Shown: in pieces, positions 31,775 to 42,781 of the stretch
Layout: every line of letters starts with the position of its first letter
Numbering within the stretch: position 1 is the stretch's first letter
From: Antedon mediterranea
Taxonomy: Eukaryota > Echinodermata > Crinoidea > Comatulida > Antedonidae
DNA: 64,000 nt
Reading direction: 5' to 3'
Assembly (NCBI RefSeq): GCF_964355755.1
Contig: NC_092673.1
Location: forward strand, 30,943,001 to 31,007,000
Made by a program: the position numbers and the translations under genes
The notes under the pieces: generated by a model
What the model was told of the DNA's origin: nothing
The model's input: only the letters and a program-made list of their open reading frames with translations
Database searches by the model: none

Positions 31775-34700
31775 TCAAGGAAACAGTCGATGCCATCTGG
31801 CCACAGCTTTACTCGATGTTATCATGTCATTCCAATGTGCCAGCTCCTCTCCGTGCGAGTCGGGTCCCACAACAACTTTCCCTAATACCTGGAATACAAT
31901 ATGTCACTTTTAGTATTGATCACTACTAGTGAACCTATTGGTCACTACTGGTTACTAATAGTAGGCCTATTGGTCACTATTAGTAGGCCTATTGGTCACT
32001 ATTTGTAGGCCTATTGGTCACAATTAGTATTACTATTGCAACAACATAAACACTAGGAAGATGCAACGTAAATATCTGTGAATTTCTGAATTTAGCGCAA
32101 TCGCGGAAACTGGCAAAGCGCTGGTCATGCGAATTTATGTTCGTAGGATTTACGATCGCATTGTGCATACACTTCATTACCGTTATATGATTGTTTTATA
32201 CAGTATTTCTCTTTATGTATTTTGCATATTTATATTTATATTGTAGGGGCCCTCATGAGACAAGCTATTGCTTCTAGTGCGGGCCCCAGTTATTGTCAAA
32301 TAACTGAATAAACTGGTATGAATGAAAATATTTCTCAGTAAATTATAAATTAATCAAATATATAAGGCTGATTTTGTGTCTCATTTCCTTTTTGTATTTT
32401 GTGTTTAGAAATAACCAACCCTTGTAATGTTAAGTACGTGTAATATGATCTAAAACAATTCTTGAGTAGGAGTCAAATTATTATTTTCATTTGAAATGTT
32501 ATGGATAGTTTCATTGACAACTGAACCAATATAGGCCAAGTCTAGATGATAAATATAGCAACGTTTTACGAGCAACTTTGGTTACATTTAGGCTTACTGC
32601 TATCTGACAACGAACAAGGTGAAATTCATCCAAATCAGTAAAATTTAGTGATTTAATTTATAGAAGGGATTGTAAAGTACATACATTGAAAATAGACTTA
32701 CCGCAACCGTGTCATTTGGTTTTCGCTAAACGCCATATGCGAATAACACAGCTTTCGAATCAAAGAGTAATTCTGTGCTTCCCCGGAAACACAATAATGA
32801 GCCAGCATATACTCAGTGATTAAGTGATATGTATGAAGGGCGAATGCAGACAGAACTAGTTGTTTATTATTAGAACGTATCAAATAATAATGGCACTTAC
32901 CTCATTTTGTCCAACTCTATTGTCATGTATGACACTGACTTCTAGTTTTAAGTATTTAAGAAAATGATTAGAAACGTTAAATACTAGAGCTTCGTTGAAG
33001 ACAGGTTGGAGGACTCCATGTTTAGATGTCGTTTTCTTCTTTTTTAATCGCTTTCCGTTATGAAATACAGACACCTTTACATAAGGATCTGAAAAAATAA
33101 ATCATATGTATGGTATGTTTTATTCGTTAGTAGGCATGTCGTTATGTCCAAATGTGTCGCGTGTCATGTGGTGGTACGTCTAAACGTGTCGCATGTCATG
33201 TGGTGGTATGCCTAAATATGTCGCCTGTCATGTGGTGGTAAGTCCAAGTGTGTCGCCTGTCATGTAGTGGTACGTCTAAACGTGTCGCGTGTCATGTGGT
33301 GGTACGTCTAAACATGTCGCGTGTCATGTGGAGGTACGTCTAAATGTGTCGCGTGTAATGTGGCGTTATGTCCAAATGTTTTGCGTGTTATGTGGTAGTG
33401 GTACGTCCGAATGTTTCGCGTGTCATGTGGTAGTGGTACGTCCAAATGTTTCGCGTGTCATGTGGTAGTGGTACGTCCAAATGTTTCGCGTGTCATATGG
33501 TAGTGGTACGTCCAAATGTTTCGCGTGTCATGTGGTAGTGGTACGTCCGAATGTTTCGCGTGTCATGTGGTAGTGGTACGTCCAAATGTTTCGCGTGTCA
33601 TGTGGTAGTGGTACGTCTAAATGTTTCGCGTGTCATGTGGTAGTGGTACGTCCGAATGTTTCGCGTGTCATGTGATAGTGGTACGTTGGTGCATCAAAAT
33701 GTGTCGCGCGTATCATATGTGGTACGTCTAAATTTGTCGCGTATCATACGGTGGTACGTATACATGTGTCGCGTTTCATGTGTGGCTGGTCGTGTGGTGT
33801 TGTTACGTCTAAATGTGTAGCGTGTTATGTGGTACATACCGTTTTTATATAGCCATTGAAAGTTTATTTGAAAAAAATATGCTGTAAAACAACATGTTTT
33901 ATGGGTCATTTCTGCTGCATTGTACGTCAAATTAAATTCAGTAAATCATTATTCATCATTATTAGTTTTCTAACATATTATTCTAAAGAGTGATGATACA
34001 TCAATGGTAAGTAGCAATCTTGATATTAAAACGTAAACGACGTCACGGAAGAAAAATTGACTGTGAATCGCCCTAGAGAGCAACCAGTTTAATAATTAGC
34101 ACAAATATACATCTTATACTCAATAAGCAATTAGACGGTTTTTATAATTTTATCTTGTAGATGAGCGATATAACTATTTTGAAAAATGATTTAGCGATTT
34201 AAAAAAAAAATGTATGGATACTTTAATCATCATATTTGATAGTTTCTAAACTTAAGATTATGATCTTGACATGTAATCTATTTTGAAATTTACAACACGT
34301 CAAAAGTAAAAGCATATATCATTATACTGCTGGTGAATCTTTAAGCCTCCAGATGCACCATGTATACAACTATAGATAGCTTTCGATTTCTGACGGCCTC
34401 AAGTATAGATACGTAGATCTACGTTAGAATCCGCCAAAACTATGCCAAGGAATAGAGTAAGAAGCACAAAATGTCTCCGCATGAATTAACATGGTGTAAC
34501 CAAGGCAATCTAACAACAGGAAACTGTGCTCGCCTTGCCAAGATAGGAACTCGTAATAGTCATTTGATCTTATGTCTGGCCGCGACAAATACCAACAGTA
34601 CTCTACATGTACATAAATTCTCCGCAACGTGTTAAAAAAGTGCGTGAAACTGACGTGTCGCAGCAGCCACATGTTATTATATTACGTTGGTGTAACTAAC

Positions 34701-37700
34701 GAGGTACGCAAATAATCGAAGCTACCAACTATTTATTTTTTAGGTCTACATACCTGGATCTTTCTTTTCACTTAATTGTCTCAGATTTCTTGCTTTTAGA
34801 ATTACTACATTAAGTCGTTCTGCTGTTTCCAAATACGATAATGAGAACATAATATCGCCTAGATTTGGTATCTCTGTATTCTAATAAAATAAAACTTGTT
34901 TATTCATAATTCATAACAATATATAAATAAAACTTTCGTTAAATTTGCTAGTTTGTAAGCTCTGACTACACTACCAAAATAATTTGACAAAAATGTGCCC
35001 AAATATGGTAGTGATATGACGACATCGTGGACATATATGAATACATCACATTTTTTTTGTCATATAAAGTTGTATAGTGTAAACAGAGCTTATGATCATA
35101 CATCCCACGATTTCAACATTACCTTCATTTTCTTTTCTTTTAACTTTTTGATTTCCTTCCAAACTTCTAATTTGTCACTAAGATCTACATTATCCAACGG
35201 TAGTATTACGTCACCTATATAATCATCCCGTGAAAACTGATCAAAATCATACAGTTGTATTTTTACAGTCTGTCTGTGTAGATCAAATTCTGGAATTTCA
35301 AAGACAAAGCTCTCCTTAAATTGCGGGTTTAAGGTCTTTCTTAGAACTTTGCTCTGCATAGTTTTGGGGCAGTTTGGAAGGACGGTGACCTTGCAGTAAG
35401 GATCTGCCGTGCCGCTAAAATCCTGCGGTTGTAAGTTGCGTGCTTCTATAAGTCGTATTGTTAGTAAGTTCATGTCTGGCGAATATTTTAGCTCAAAATT
35501 TAAGATGCCAAGACTGGGACCTTCAACTAGCGACTTTTTTCTTGGCTAGAAACAAAAACAGAAATGAAGTTAATAAACAAAAATATCATCTTTTAAATAT
35601 ATAATTTATATATTTATATGTTATATGTTTAACGATAATTATATCTAACATCAATGTTATTCCTAATCCGTATAGGCTTAGTTCCCACTAGAGATGCAGC
35701 ACAATGACGAAGGCAAACGACAGTCGAATAATCCATTGCTTGTGATTCTTGGTAATTGCGTTGCGTATCTAGTGGGAACCAAGCTCTAATAAGAACATTC
35801 GATGTATACAATAAGGTATATTATATACATGATGATTTTAATTAATTCTATCTATTTTGACACATGTTGGCCACAAATAACTCATTAAATTTAGAAGTCT
35901 GTAATGTTTTACTAAAACATTGGAACGTCTAGTGGAGAATAGGGGAATCTTCAAGTGATGTTTAGGTTTGACTATCAAATGATACTTTTAGTTGTGCTTA
36001 TTTAAAAAGCCTCATATTAAATTATACTGTATTATGCTTTGTCCTTGTTTAAATAAATTTAATGAAAATTGCTCTTCAGTAATTCGGTTATGTGTAAACA
36101 ACGAACCTGCGAATCTCTTTCGAACCAAGAACATGTTGAGCCGTTCAATGAATAGGTTTAATTACCAAATATTATAATTTGGACTTATTTGTATAGTGTT
36201 GAGTCTCTTCTAATAAATTCGCTTGTCATAATTCAGTATGTACTTTAAAGATTTACATACAGAACTGCAACAGCGGACCAGTAAATGTAGCCTAATACAT
36301 TAATAAGGGTTTTAGTTTCATGGTGGCTCTCTGCGATCTAACTGTGACGAATAGAGAATAACGGTCGAGAATTAACTCGGCGGTTGCAAAGATAGCCGAA
36401 TGGCTCCGGGGAATCTCGAACAGCACGTGTAGCCTATCGGTCATTCGGTTTAGATAGTTAGTGAGGAGGAAAAACAAGGTTATTGACTGCTTGTATCAAT
36501 TAGAATACAAAATGTTCTTTTTCTAAAAAGACGATTGTCAAGTGTAGTTTATATCAAATCTGGTAGACTGCATACACGTCAGATATTCATTAATATTATA
36601 TGCATATTTTATAGGCAATCTATTAATATAATAATTTCGTACGGTCGTCGTACATGCTCTACTTAATAAATGTGAATTATGGAGAACCCAGGTCAATAAT
36701 AAGAAATTATTGTTTGTTAACGTAGACCACTGAGAATATCATGTTTATGAGTGTAATTACTTATGGATATTTCACTAATCACTGTAATATTTTGTTGTGC
36801 TATACTCACGGGTTCTGGTGGCGGTTTGTACATGTCACTAGAAGGGTCAAAGGTCGACGGATCTAGCTTGGACGACATGGAATGCTGACGATCCATCGAT
36901 CGTGGTGTTATCGGTGGTTGTGGGCATGCGACTACCTCTCCATGTGCTGGTGGTGCTAAAGTACATGGAGGAAAATCAAATAATAACCAAACTTTATAAA
37001 AATTTTAATCTAAATAGATAAAATAGATGGAAGAAAGAATCTTAAAGATGTATTGTCCCTTTGTCAAATTCCAAAAAAAAAAGAAGAAGATTTAAAGTAT
37101 CATAATAGTTACTAATTTTCACCAAAAATGAGTCGAAAAAAAAATCATTTAACTGAAATACAGACGTTTTTTGGTTCAAAAAATAACTTTGACTTCCAGT
37201 CAAAGTTTTCTATCAAAACATATCTCATAATGCAACGCGTTTATTTGGCTACTCTGTATGCATAATCATAAAACTTCTTTGGATCTGTGTGAGAACACCT
37301 TCTCATCCGTGACGAGTTGTAAACAATCCTAATTAGCATCATGCATAATGTATACTCATGGTTTGAAATCTTTGTTTACTTTCGCGCCGGACAATTATCC
37401 AGATGAAATGTAATCAAATTAATTTAGCTGTTAATTACGTAAAATTGTTGTTTTTGGCTCGAATTTTCGACTTAAGGTGAATAACTTTAATATTACTTTG
37501 ATATGGCCAATTTAAATTTAGAATATTTTGACCTTCATTTTGTTGTGTTTCAAGGGACAATACATCTTTAACAATCCAAAGGAATGAAGGAGAGTATGCG
37601 AGAGGAAGGGAATCTAGCCTACAAAAGGGAAAATGGAGAGGAATAAAAAAAAGTGAGGGAAAACAAGAAAATGCTAGTGGAAAGAAAAGGTGAAGGGAAA

Positions 37701-39123
37701 GAAAAAAAGGGAAAGGAAAAAAGTGGAGGAAAGGGAAGAAAAATACATTTTCCCAATAAAACTAATAGCTTTTTCCAATTCCACCTCGGCGTAAGTTATT
37801 GTGTAAAGTTCCATTACTAACTTAGCCGTGGGCGACACATCAATCGTTTAGCCTAATACCTTTATATTACTGAAACCAGTACATCTACGAACCCGATTAC
37901 TAATTCTAGGTTCATATTTTTGCTTCAATTGTAATAGATTATAAAAGTTTGGTTTATTATAGATTGGAAGTCACGTCGATTAAATGCAAAAATATGTAAA
38001 AAATAGGATTACGAAACTAAATTAAGCTTGGTTTATAATAGATGGAAAATGACATTATAAATTTAAACTAAGATTTGTTTGCCACGTCGATTAAATGCAA
38101 AAATATGTAAAAAATAGGATTACGAAATTACAAATTAAGTTTGGTTTATAATAGATGGAAAATGACATTATGATTATTATTATTAGCCATGAATTATTGA
38201 ATCAAAGGTAGGCTAGAGGCCCACATAGAATTGTGAAAATAACATTTTCTACATAGCTAATTACAAATTAACCGTTATTACTGTTATTGATCAGATTTTT
38301 TTAAAATATATAAATAAAAAAATATATTATTTCCAATAATTGTTATTTCGATTAATAATTTTGATCAATTTGAAAAACTGAATTGCCGCCGGTGAAATGT
38401 ATTGATAAACTAAGAAACGTAACCTAGCCCTGATCATCAATTAGCGGGAAAAGAAAATAAAAGAATATCAATAATAAAATTAATAACTATTTTGAAATTA
38501 TACTTCTTAAATGACAGATGGCTAGATAATACAAGAATACAAGTATATCGCGGTTAAAAAACATAGGCCTATAGAACATAACAAATTAAGATTAATCAAA
38601 TAATTTTTTTTTTTTAAAGAGTATCACTTACGTAGAAAAACACCCAAAACAATTAATGTTTTAAAGACAAAATAAACGGTTACATTTAACCAAAACCCAT
38701 TGACTTCCAGTCAATTTCACTATTTTTTTGCTTTGAATTACAGTATTTCAGGTATCATTCACTTGTTGACCTTTGAACTTTCAACACTATGAATTATACT
38801 AATTGATCGAGTTATAGTTATTTTTTAAATTTTACCATTGACCTTTGACATCGCAAATGACACTTACTTCCTGGTATAACGAATGCATCCGGAAGTCCTG
38901 CTCTGTTTGTATCCAATATGGTCAGGTCATTCTTTTTCTTTGGTGTCACCTGCGCAAGGCTGTGTGTAATGTTGTCATTCTTAAACTCCTTAGATTGTAG
39001 CCTAAACCCCCTGAACCATTTCCCATTATCACAGCATATACACAGTATTAGAAGTGTGGTTATGACAGCAATGAAAGGAACGGCACAGAGAAGTATCAAC
39101 TCCACTGCCGTAAGCCTGAACAT
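31775..39123 (-). CDS. Synaptotagmin (TM-C2A-C2B)
   Basis: Six exons on the minus strand: 38868-39123, 36810-36955, 35123-35545, 34754-34880, 32901-33088, 31775-31888. All have GT-AG borders and compatible phases, totalling 1254 nt (417 aa plus stop). An N-terminal membrane helix (about 5-31) follows a very short lumenal end, then a basic stretch, a Pro-rich linker (about 86-140), C2A (about 147-265) and C2B (about 283-417). C2A keeps all five calcium aspartates: D176, D182, D234, D236, D242. C2B keeps only D318; the loop-3 positions are H372, N374 and E380. The polybasic strand NGKRLKKKKTT and the terminal WHRL motif are typical synaptotagmin features. Family role: calcium-regulated membrane fusion and vesicle docking. 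The vertebrate isoform it matches best cannot be settled by eye. Confidence 0.92.
31905..32030. repeat. 22-bp tandem repeat in the last synaptotagmin intron
   Basis: Units of TATTGGTCACTATTAGTAGG followed by CC, four to five copies. Each carries the TAGGCCTA octamer that is scattered through the window. Confidence 0.85.
33125..33845. repeat. 32-36 bp minisatellite in synaptotagmin intron 4
   Basis: About twenty units. The left part has 32-bp units (GGTGGTACGTCTAAACGTGT, then CGCGTGTCATGT) and the right part 35-bp units with TAGTGGTACGTCC and AATGTTTCGCG. Neighbouring units in the right part are almost identical, suggesting recent homogenisation. It begins about 35 bases upstream of the exon 33088 acceptor. 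Confidence 0.95.
34960..35091. mobile_element. MITE, AGCTCTGTCTACAC family, copy 4
   Basis: AGCTCTGACTACACTACCAA at the left and inverse TATAGTGTAAACAGAGCT at the right. It fills part of the short intron between C2A and C2B and ends about 30 bases from the 35122 donor. Confidence 0.8.
35123..35545 (-). other. Synaptotagmin C2A exon
   Basis: One phase 0-0 exon of 141 codons encodes the whole C2A domain. Loop 1 is DFSGTADPY and loop 3 is DFDQFSRDD, with every calcium-binding Asp in place. A highly basic Lys-rich linker (KEIKKLKEKKMK) ends the exon at the GTAATG donor. Confidence 0.9.
35675..35784. mobile_element. GACGCAACG MITE, short A-type
   Basis: GGCTTAGTTCCCACTAGAGA at the left, inverse AGCTTGGTTCCCACTAGAT at the right, core CCATTGCTTGTGATT. 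An internally deleted 110-bp copy in synaptotagmin intron 2. Confidence 0.75.
37042..37571. mobile_element. 530-bp TTAA-flanked element with AGATGTATTGTCCC termini
   Basis: The ends are AGATGTATTGTCCCTTTG and its inverse (CAAGGGACAATACATCT), each abutted by TTAA. It lies in synaptotagmin intron 1 and has no coding capacity. TTAA flanks suggest a piggyBac-mobilised MITE, distinct from the AGCTCTGTC family. Confidence 0.8.
37940..38172. repeat. Tandem duplication, about 108-bp unit
   Basis: CACGTCGATTAAATGCAAAA through GATGGAAAATGACATTAT occurs at about 37972 and 38082 with few differences. It lies in synaptotagmin intron 1. Part of a third unit (GTTTATTATAGATTGGAAG) precedes it. Confidence 0.85.
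38868..39123 (-). other. Synaptotagmin exon 1: membrane anchor
   Basis: MFRLTAVE leads straight into a hydrophobic helix rich in Leu, Ile and Val, ending with the CICC cysteines, a usual palmitoylation site in synaptotagmins. The basic NGKWFRGFRL follows. The donor is GTAAGTG in phase 1. Confidence 0.85.
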
Positions 39124-40989
39124 CCTACAAAAAAACAGTAGAAGAAGTAAAGAGGCGATTTAATTTTGTGAGGAGGCCTAGCAAATGAGTTTAAAGACAG
39201 CAAGTTCTGGATTCGGATTAGTCTTCTTGTTTTGGGGATTTTATTAGTAGAATATACAGATGTTTCAGTCCCGGGGATCACCTGTAGTACGATTTCTGTC
39301 ACAGTATTTATAAAAACAGGCTTTTTACAAATTGTGTAATAACGTAACGAGCGCTTTTTCGTTATGCGTGATTGATTATAGCTAGAATGACGTAATGGAT
39401 AACGGTATAAATACGTAACAAGCTGGGTACCGGTGGATTGATCTGTGAATGATATGCACTCGTTGTTGTAAATTAATGAATTTAACTTATGTCGTTACTT
39501 TATATATGACATATTATATGCTTACTATTATTATTGAGACTCTGAACGACTTACGTCCTTTCTAAGGTTGACTACTCAAATGTATTCATGTGTAACATGT
39601 TAAAGTACATATTTATATATTTAAATTAAAGAATAATTATCAAATCTAACTTTGAAGCAATATTAATATAGAATGAATTGAAACAATATTTATGCAATTT
39701 AGATTATTTACTTTGCAAATGAATGTGAATAGAGCTCAAATCTGTTGATTAATCCGATTCTCACGGCATTGCGTTAGTGGCGACAGACGATATTAGACAA
39801 CAGACTTCCTGAGCATTGTGTGTATCTTCTGATGTACACAACTGCAATTTTACATAATATTAAGTGTAGGCTTCCGTGTGTCATGCCAAATAATAACAGT
39901 CGTTATCGAAACTCTCAGTGAGAAAAAATGTACATTTTCAGAAAACTGCATGATACGTTATCAATGTAGTTACCGCGAACTCCGTATCGCATACGTAGGT
40001 AAATTTCGCGTACTACGTCACACATCTGTAGTCGCGCGCAACGCGTCTCTATAGCTCACTATGTTGGTCGGTCGGTCGCTAAACACTAACTCAAATTTGC
40101 GCACGTGACTGGGCCAGTAGGCTATATGGCCTTGTTGTAACGCAAAAACCGCGCGTGATCTAAAGTTTACTAAAACGTATTTAGTTCTTGTTATCCGTAT
40201 AACCCGACATGTTTCTACACGAATTTATTGGCTCTCTATGTGTTCTGTGAGTGCTCCTGATTAACCAAATTTTGGAACTGTATGAAAAATAATGTAGTGC
40301 CCTGCCCTGATTGCATTTCTTCGCTTTCGTCTAGTTAGCGCGCGCTCTATTTTTTTCCTATAATATCTCTATGATTTTAGTACAAAAACAAAAGCTACGT
40401 CAATGCGTTCACTTCAACCGTGCTTTAATGCATTTATTCAGTAAATCGTGCGTCGAGATTATTAATTTCTGACGACACAACAATTCTCCTTTCTATTAAA
40501 TCCCCATGATAATCTAGACTTAGGTTTACAAATAATATACTCTCAAATTTAACAGCGATAGCTGGTTTCAAGGGACATCAAACATAATGAATCCTTGTAT
40601 GCTTTATGGATTGATATCATTTCGTTTTCTGTATCAATTTTAACAAAATCAATAATGCTTAACTATTTTTTTATTAGAACATGCTCAAATTCAATAGCAA
40701 TCCACTTTACTTGTATTAGTCGATTTTGTAAATTACATAAACGTTATGTTTAGAAATCAATATTGAATTTAAGGAGCATAGAATCGTTTTTTAAAAACGA
40801 TAAACTGTAAGTCCACTTTGTAAAACATCAGTGTAATTTTCGGTTTATCGTCACCATCTTATTGTAGCCGATTCCTCGGTACTCTATCTAAATGTCTGCA
40901 GTACCATAGGAAAATACCGTGATAAAGCATCACAAGTATAATATTAGTGCCCTGCGCTGATTGCAGTGCTTCGCCTTCGTCTAGTAAAT

Positions 40990-41275
40990 GTTGGTTCCCA
41001 CTAAAGCGTGGTTCCCACTAGCGACGCAACGCAAGGACGCCGAACACAACGCAAGTGAATTGACCAATCACAAGCAACAATGGCTTATTCGCTTGTGATT
41101 GCTAACTGTCTATAACTTCGCTTGTCATTGGTCAACACGCTTGCGTTGCGTTTACGTCCTTGCGTTACGTTCTAGTGGGAACCAAGCTTAACGACGCAAC
41201 GTAACGCAACCTACACAACGTAAGAAAATGCCCTTCCAATAATTGTGTTTGCCCCCGTCTGCGTTAAATCACGCA
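40990..41275. mobile_element. Nested pair of GACGCAACG MITEs (A-type inside B-type)
   Basis: A complete A-type copy (41004-41189) splits a B-type copy. The B left end TTGGTTCCCACTAA stops at 41004 and resumes after 41189 as TAACGACGCAACGTAACG. TAA stands on both sides, and one TAA restores the normal B sequence CCACTAACGACGC. The nesting therefore documents a TAA target-site duplication, as in PIF/Harbinger elements. Confidence 0.85.
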
Positions 41276-41454
41276 TCGTCTAACCCTTAACCTTGCGTGA
41301 TACAGGCACAAGGGATACACCTGAGATGCTGTATTACGGAATTAGGAGATACAGCAATTTGAATCGATTGTGTAATTCCTGGTAATTCTAATTATCTTTA
41401 GTATTCTACAAGTGTATCTGTATATTATATTGTATAAACAAACAAACAAAAGGT

Positions 41455-41805
41455 TTACCACAAGCGTGTGCGACGCATGGCAGAAGTGTTTGGGAGCAAA
41501 CGTCACAACGTGTACTAAAAGCGTGGTTCCCATTAGAACGGTCGGTATCGACGCAAAGTGCTGTATTGCGTAATCACAAGTGGAAACCGACGACGCAATA
41601 GTGCTGCAAACATCGTAGGTTTGATTTCACGCAGGCGGGGGCAAACACAATGATTGGAATGGCATTCATTATCTTACGTTGCGTAGATTGCATTGCGTTG
41701 CGTTGCGTCGCTAGTGAGAACCAAGCTTTAACATGATTTGTTTTTTGTACGTACAAATCGTGACGTTTGCTCCCAAACTCTTCCCATCATGCATTTTGCA
41801 ATGAG
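41455..41805. mobile_element. Fold-back element hosting a GACGCAACG MITE
   Basis: TTTGGGAGCAAACGTCACAA (about 41490) and its inverse TGACGTTTGCTCCCAAA (about 41761) form outer arms. The arms continue to GCATGGCAGAAG and to CTTCCCATCATGC. A B-type MITE (41519-41728) has inserted between them. Confidence 0.7.
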
Positions 41806-42052
41806 TTCCTCGCGAAATCAAACTCATACATACTGAAATGTATTATAAATAAACACGAATGTTATAAATATGGATGACACTTCATCTATCATAACTTTAA
41901 GTAAACATCTCAAATAACGTTTAGGTCACGCCCGAATATAATCATGTCGTATATTGGCCTAGCTATCTTTATTGCGTATCCAGCCCGAGGTATAAGATTA
42001 AATTGTAAAAGAAAATGGTATACTTTTAGATCAAACGTAATAGTTGGCCTAA

Positions 42053-42781
42053 GGTTTTGTATACACTATCAAACTTTATGTGAATAAATAAATGTGATGT
42101 GCCCATATATGGACATAATGATATCATATCACTACCATATTTTGGCATATCACTACCATATTTGGGGGGTGTGTAGAAAGCGACGACCTCGAATTGGACG
42201 ACCCCAACGACCCGGGTGACCTCGAATTCGACGACCCATAACACGAAACCGACGACCCTTATAGCCTAGCCTAGGCCTATGTGTGGTATAACATCCCGAA
42301 GCCGAACATAGCCAAAGGTCCTTAAACCATACCTTGTATAATACTCGCAAGCAAGCAATTGATTGAAAAAATACAGAAATATCGCCATTTGATACTGAAT
42401 GTGTCGACACGAACAAACGAACAGATATGGAACGCCAAGAGTGCATCATTAAAACTTCATTCGACTCGATTAGCACACACGAAATATCATAAACATGGCA
42501 AACCAGGTCAAAACGGCCCCTTTTTCAGCGGCGGGTAAGTAATTTGATTTGATTTGATTATTGGGTTAACGATGACCAATCCACTGAGCAAACCTTACCC
42601 GCCGCTGAAAAAGGCTAAGCTAGGCTATAGGGGTCGTCGGTTTCGTGTTATGGGTCGTCCAATTCTAGGTCGTCCAATTCGAGGTCGCCCGGGTCGTTGG
42701 GGTCGTCCAATTCGAGGTCGTCGCTTTTTACACACCCCATATTTGGGTACATCTCACTAGATTGATTGTGGTATACAGAGC
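42053..42781. mobile_element. MITE, AGCTCTGTCTACAC family, copy 5, split by an insertion
   Basis: The left part (42053-42166) has the reversed ATATTTGGGCA core repeats. The right part (42738-42781) ends in ATACAGAGC followed by TTAA. A 571-bp unrelated element occupies the middle. Confidence 0.75.
42167..42737. mobile_element. 571-bp TIR element with 10-bp target duplication
   Basis: The ends GGGTGTGTAGAAAGCGACGA and the inverse of GGGTGTGTAAAAAGCGACGA extend inwards over about 100 bp of inverted GACGACC/GGTCGTCC repeats. CATATTTGGG stands directly on both sides. A second inner inverted pair (CCTTTTTCAGCGGCGGGTAA / TTACCCGCCGCTGAAAAAGG) flanks the centre. A long TIR plus 9-11 bp duplication is typical of Mutator-like elements; no transposase is encoded. 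Confidence 0.75.

Larger units (their letters stand above)
31775..34880 (-). other. Synaptotagmin C2B exons
   Basis: Three exons (34754-34880, 32901-33088, 31775-31888). Loop 1 is NLRQLSEKKDPDPY and loop 3 is IHDNRVGQNE. Compared with classic C2B (DYDKIGKND) the first two Asp ligands are His and Asn, and the last is Glu. The ending HWNDM...RWHRLFP is diagnostic. Confidence 0.9.

Noticed and set aside
42153-42760. Arg/Gly-rich frames of 107 aa (minus) and 68 aa (plus)
   Set aside because: They run through the inverted GACGACC/GGTCGTCC arms of the TIR element; mirrored coding on both strands shows they are not real genes.
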